From JAGGYK01 sp034716155 (lineage in GTDB: Bacteria; Desulfobacterota; Desulfomonilia; UBA1062): a stretch of 7,497 nt of DNA. Where the stretch lies: positions 1 to 7,497 of the forward strand of contig JAYEFR010000258.1 of assembly GCA_034716155.1 (NCBI GenBank). The letters run 5' to 3'. Shown piece after piece: positions 5,476 to 7,497 of the stretch (position 1 is the first letter of the stretch; the number at the start of each line of letters is the position of its first letter). The position numbers were made by a program, and so were the translations under genes. Below the pieces are notes generated by a model. That model searched no databases and was not told the origin of the DNA. It saw only the letters and a program-made list of their open reading frames with translations.

Positions 5476-6323
5476 TCAACGAGTCGGGGTCCGAATGGTG
5501 CCGCTAAAACAGCTCTGTTCGACACGTCCTTTTGGAGCATACCGTTCAACAAGTGCCTGGACACATAGCTTTGCACCTTGAGAACAAAGCGGACCAGTAG
5601 TCACTAAAATATTGTCCAAAGCGGGTTTCGAAAGGTCAATGTCAAGGTAGTTGACACCTGGTGCAATCCCGTTCAACATCGCTTGCGCAACATAACTCGG
5701 AAAGCGTTCATAGAATGCTGGTGAGCCAGGGCCTTCGGGTGGCAATTGAATAGAAGGCAAAACGAACAGAAAGAAGCGGTACTCAGCTTGGAACGTCCAC
5801 TCCGGGGACTTCAGACGCACAAGATCAAAGGGCCTCGAAATGGTCATTGAGACTTTTCCCTCAGGCTGCTTGGTTACTTTTACGGCCTCAGCGTAGCGAG
5901 CTTCAATATTGTCCACGTCTCAACAGGTCCAGCAAAGTTCTTCGGTTCCATGAACATTGGAATGATGAAGTAGCTGTCTCCAAATTGCTCCTCAAGGGAC
6001 AAAGGACTCACCATTGTGCCTTGAGCTTCCAATTTCCATTCAGGCTTCGGACGGAGAAGCTTTTGTTGAAACGGAGTTACTGGCAACGAGATTCGCACAC
6101 CGGTCATTCTTTCTGTGTACATATGCCATTGTGGAATGCTCTCGTTGGGGTCATGCGTCCAGCAACTTACAAAAAAATATTTGCCGAATTCGAGCCCGCT
6201 ATGCTTTTGAGCTTCACGCATATCGTCAACGCGATCAAGCCGGTTAAACCGAAGTTTACCTGATGCAAGGATTAATGCCGGTGTTTCTATGCTTGTGTAA
6301 TGATGTATCATTTTGATATCCAT
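5476..6323 (-). pseudogene. DUF2971 family protein, broken by a one-base frameshift
   Basis: Two overlapping - strand frames make one protein. The first, from the ATG at 6323, gives the N-terminal half, with IHHYTSIETPALILASGKLRF (5-25 region), the DD-x2-E segment (33-37) and SCWTHDPNESIPQWHMY (53-69) then GVRISLP. These are typical of DUF2971, where a short-lived HYT motif and a Trp-x2-Tyr region recur. It stops soon after W137. The second frame carries on at DNIEARYAEAVKV and includes EWTFQAEYRFFLF, the family's usual C-terminal signature. Restoring one G in the TGG-GAC junction near 5913-5914 gives about 282 residues, a normal length. No slippery poly-A or stimulatory structure is obvious, so programmed shifting is unlikely. 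The gene starts 19 bp after one attC-like site and stops 3 bp before the next. Family function is poorly known. Confidence 0.72.
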
Positions 6324-6341
6324 ATCGCAAAGGCCCAGAAG

Positions 6342-6430
6342 CTTCTAACGTCGCAAATCACTGGCGGGAAAAAGCAGAGAGACGAAGGAGCGGCGCTTTT
6401 TACCGTCCGAGTGCATTTGCTTTGTTATGC
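6342..6430 (-). other. Integron attC-like site 1 (89 bp)
   Basis: On the - strand it begins GCATAAC (R'', 6430-6424) and ends GTTAGAAG (R', 6349-6342). The long stem is the best in the window: GCAAATGCACTCGGACGG on one arm against CCCGCCAGTGATTTGC on the other, followed by AAAAAGC / GCTTTTT. Two bases on the left arm (a G within GCAAATGCACT and an A within GGACGG) are unpaired, like the extrahelical bases that orient integrase on attC. The loop holds ~20 further bases. Confidence 0.75.
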
Positions 6431-6502
6431 ATATCAGTGACCCCGGAAAACTGCTATATGCCAACTGATATTTATCATAAAAACGCCAAACTGTCAGATA
6501 CC

Positions 6503-7243
6503 TTACAGCGCTTTATATACTGTGAGCAAAGCAAGAGTCACTATAAGTACTGAAAGCCCAATTTCTAACCAAAAGGATTTTGTCTTTAACGAAAGTTTAC
6601 TTCCTGCTCTTGCACCAATCATTGACCCAATGATTACGAATAAGGCGGGCAACCAGAATATATTGCCACGATGCCAGTAAATGATTATAGCAGCGAGGGC
6701 TGTAAAAATTGTCACAAACAATGATGTGGCAATTGCCTTATGAATATCAAGGTGCATAGCCCTCAGAAATGGCGGAAACAAAGAGCCCCCACTTCCACCA
6801 CGCATACCTGTTATCAGGTTTAAAAAAAATGAACCAACAACAACATTTCTTAAACTTGGAACTAATTTCTTAGAGAACTCTGGGGTAATTCTGTCGAGAT
6901 AAATCCCGACTATTGTTATGATAGATATAACGACAAAGATGATTGCTAAAACTAATGTTGGAATCAAGCCGACAAGAAAAGCACCTATTACTGACCCTAA
7001 AATACCGCCGATTATCACATGCAAGCCAATCTTATAATCTATATTCTCTTTATGACTAATGGCTCCTACACCCGATGAAAAAGGAATGATTAATAGATTA
7101 ATTGCAAAAGCAGTTAATAAAGGCAATCCAGCTATATTAAGTAAAGGTATTCTGACGGAACCTCCACCGATTCCGAATATGCCACTCATAAAACCCGCGA
7201 CAAGTCCAATGAGACTGAAAATTATTATTTGTGCATGGAGCAT
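6503..7243 (-). CDS. TauE/SafE family membrane permease
   Basis: The protein is 246 residues and very hydrophobic, with about seven to eight membrane-spanning segments. The TauE/SafE (DUF81) pattern is clear: GIFGIGGGSVRIPLL at 21-35 in the first half and the matching GMRGGSGGSLFPPFL at 146-160 in the second, an internal duplication typical of the family. A terminal IGARAGSKLS (209-218) precedes the last helix. Members export or import sulfite, sulfoacetate, other organosulfonates or related small anions across the inner membrane; the substrate here is not indicated. I chose the ATG at 7243, because AAAAGGA (7259-7253) lies 9 bp before it; a TTG at 7252 overlaps that site. The gene fills the first visible cassette and ends ~70 bp before attC-like site 1. 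No inactivating change is seen. Confidence 0.88.
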   Translation of the reverse strand: MLHAQIIIFSLIGLVAGFMSGIFGIGGGSVRIPLLNIAGLPLLTAFAINLLIIPFSSGVGAISHKENIDYKIGLHVIIGGILGSVIGAFLVGLIPTLVLAIIFVVISIITIVGIYLDRITPEFSKKLVPSLRNVVVGSFFLNLITGMRGGSGGSLFPPFLRAMHLDIHKAIATSLFVTIFTALAAIIIYWHRGNIFWLPALFVIIGSMIGARAGSKLSLKTKSFWLEIGLSVLIVTLALLTVYKAL

Positions 7244-7307
7244 AAAAACCAATCCTTTTAACTCTGTAACTTCTTTGTGAACAATTCATGAAAGCAAACT
7301 TTTCGCT

Positions 7308-7474
7308 GCATAATCGCCGCGGATCAGCCGCAAGCGGGTGGGCAAGCTTGCTTGCCTGCACGCGCTGACGGCTGCATCCGCTGGTTGTGAGGCGCGGAGC
7401 GCCGAGCGGCCAGCGGATGGTAATACGCGGCGATTGTTGCCGGGCGCGGAGCGTTCGGCAACAATCAGTTAGTA
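7308..7474. repeat. GC-rich nested palindromes at the array edge (possible attC or attI-side structure)
   Basis: This stretch is far richer in GC than its surroundings. It contains AATCGCCGCG (7312-7321) with CGCGGCGATT (7425-7434), and inside these CATCCGCTGG (7375-7384) with CCAGCGGATG (7410-7419) around GGCGC-GGA-GCGCC. Next to them lies a perfect 11-bp pair GATTGTTGCCG (7432-7442) / CGGCAACAATC (7456-7466). The 11-mer GGCGCGGAGCG occurs twice (7391-7401, 7443-7453). A GTTAGTA box (7468-7474) and GCATAAT (7308-7314) bound it. I read it as one or two degenerate attC-like sites; a REP-type repeat is the alternative. It holds no believable gene, and nothing is recognisable from 7475 to 7497. 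Confidence 0.5.
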
Positions 7475-7497
7475 TATAGTTTCTTTCCAATACCACA

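Larger units (their letters stand above)
3326..7314 (-). mobile_element. Integron-type gene cassette array (four modules, no integrase in view)
   Basis: Four single-function modules on the - strand are divided by attC-like palindromes. In reading order they are a TauE/SafE permease (~7313 to 6349), a DUF2971 gene (6348 to 5416), a methyltransferase with nuclease remnant (5415 to 3896) and an SRPBCC gene (3895 to ~3332). The first bases of each module complement the R'' box at its own end: TTATGC with GCATAAC; GTTAGAAG with CTTCTAAC (8 of 8); GTTCGAC with GTCGAAC (7 of 7); GTTATGG with ACATAAC (6 of 7). This is what circular cassette intermediates predict. Genes begin 15-92 bp after a boundary and stop at or inside the next attC. 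No integrase gene or attI is visible; by orientation they would lie right of the window if present. Confidence 0.68.

Noticed and set aside
5476..6323. Two separate overlapping genes in the DUF2971 region
   Set aside because: Neither half is a complete family member, and the joined length and motifs match one protein. The second frame's GTG start at 5916 has no ribosome site.
7137..7496. A 119-codon open frame on the - strand across the right end
   Set aside because: It runs through the GC-rich palindromes and then overlaps the TauE gene in another frame; its composition (Arg/Cys/Thr-rich) fits a chance frame.
1..7497. CRISPR arrays, tRNA or rRNA genes, and riboswitches
   Set aside because: No regularly spaced direct repeats, cloverleaf-like sequences or conserved aptamer cores were found by reading both strands.

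Overview
The window looks like an anaerobic delta-proteobacterial (Desulfobacterota-like) or Nitrospirota-like chromosome of moderate GC. This is inferred from the two-component cluster (sigma-54 activator, lone receiver, receiver-kinase), a small flavodoxin, and an intergenic repeat with TCATTGCGAG / GCAATCTC motifs of a kind I recall from such genomes. No marker gene in the window settles the taxonomy.

Left part (1-1980, + strand) is a signalling cluster. It holds the 3' end of an NtrC-type sigma-54 activator, a stand-alone CheY-like receiver, and a histidine kinase with an N-terminal receiver. A well-spaced -24/-12 (sigma-54) promoter sits between the activator and the receiver gene. The receiver-kinase pair may therefore be transcribed by sigma-54 RNA polymerase under the activator encoded just upstream.

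Middle part (1981-3325) is mixed. A 137-bp non-coding MITE-like element has 16-bp terminal inverted repeats and a 5-bp target duplication. It is followed by a small Cys-rich (possibly zinc-binding) protein on the - strand and a short-chain flavodoxin on the + strand.

Right part (about 3326-7314, - strand) is best read as an integron-type gene cassette array running right to left: TauE/SafE permease, DUF2971 protein, DNA methyltransferase plus restriction-enzyme remnant, SRPBCC protein. The modules are separated by imperfect palindromes with attC features: RYYYAAC/GTTRRRY-like ends, stems with unpaired bases, genes starting soon after one site and stopping at the next. The bases that open each cassette are complementary to the R'' box that closes the same cassette, which is the pattern expected from circular intermediates. 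No integrase or attI is visible; the array continues toward, or is cut by, the right edge, which carries a GC-rich nested palindrome.

Three of the four cassettes carry a damaged gene, each broken differently. The SRPBCC gene has an in-frame TGA, the DUF2971 gene has a one-base frameshift, and the MvaI/BcnI-like nuclease has lost its catalytic N-terminal part while its methyltransferase is intact. The array thus looks like a decaying, possibly immobile cassette set with an orphaned methyltransferase.
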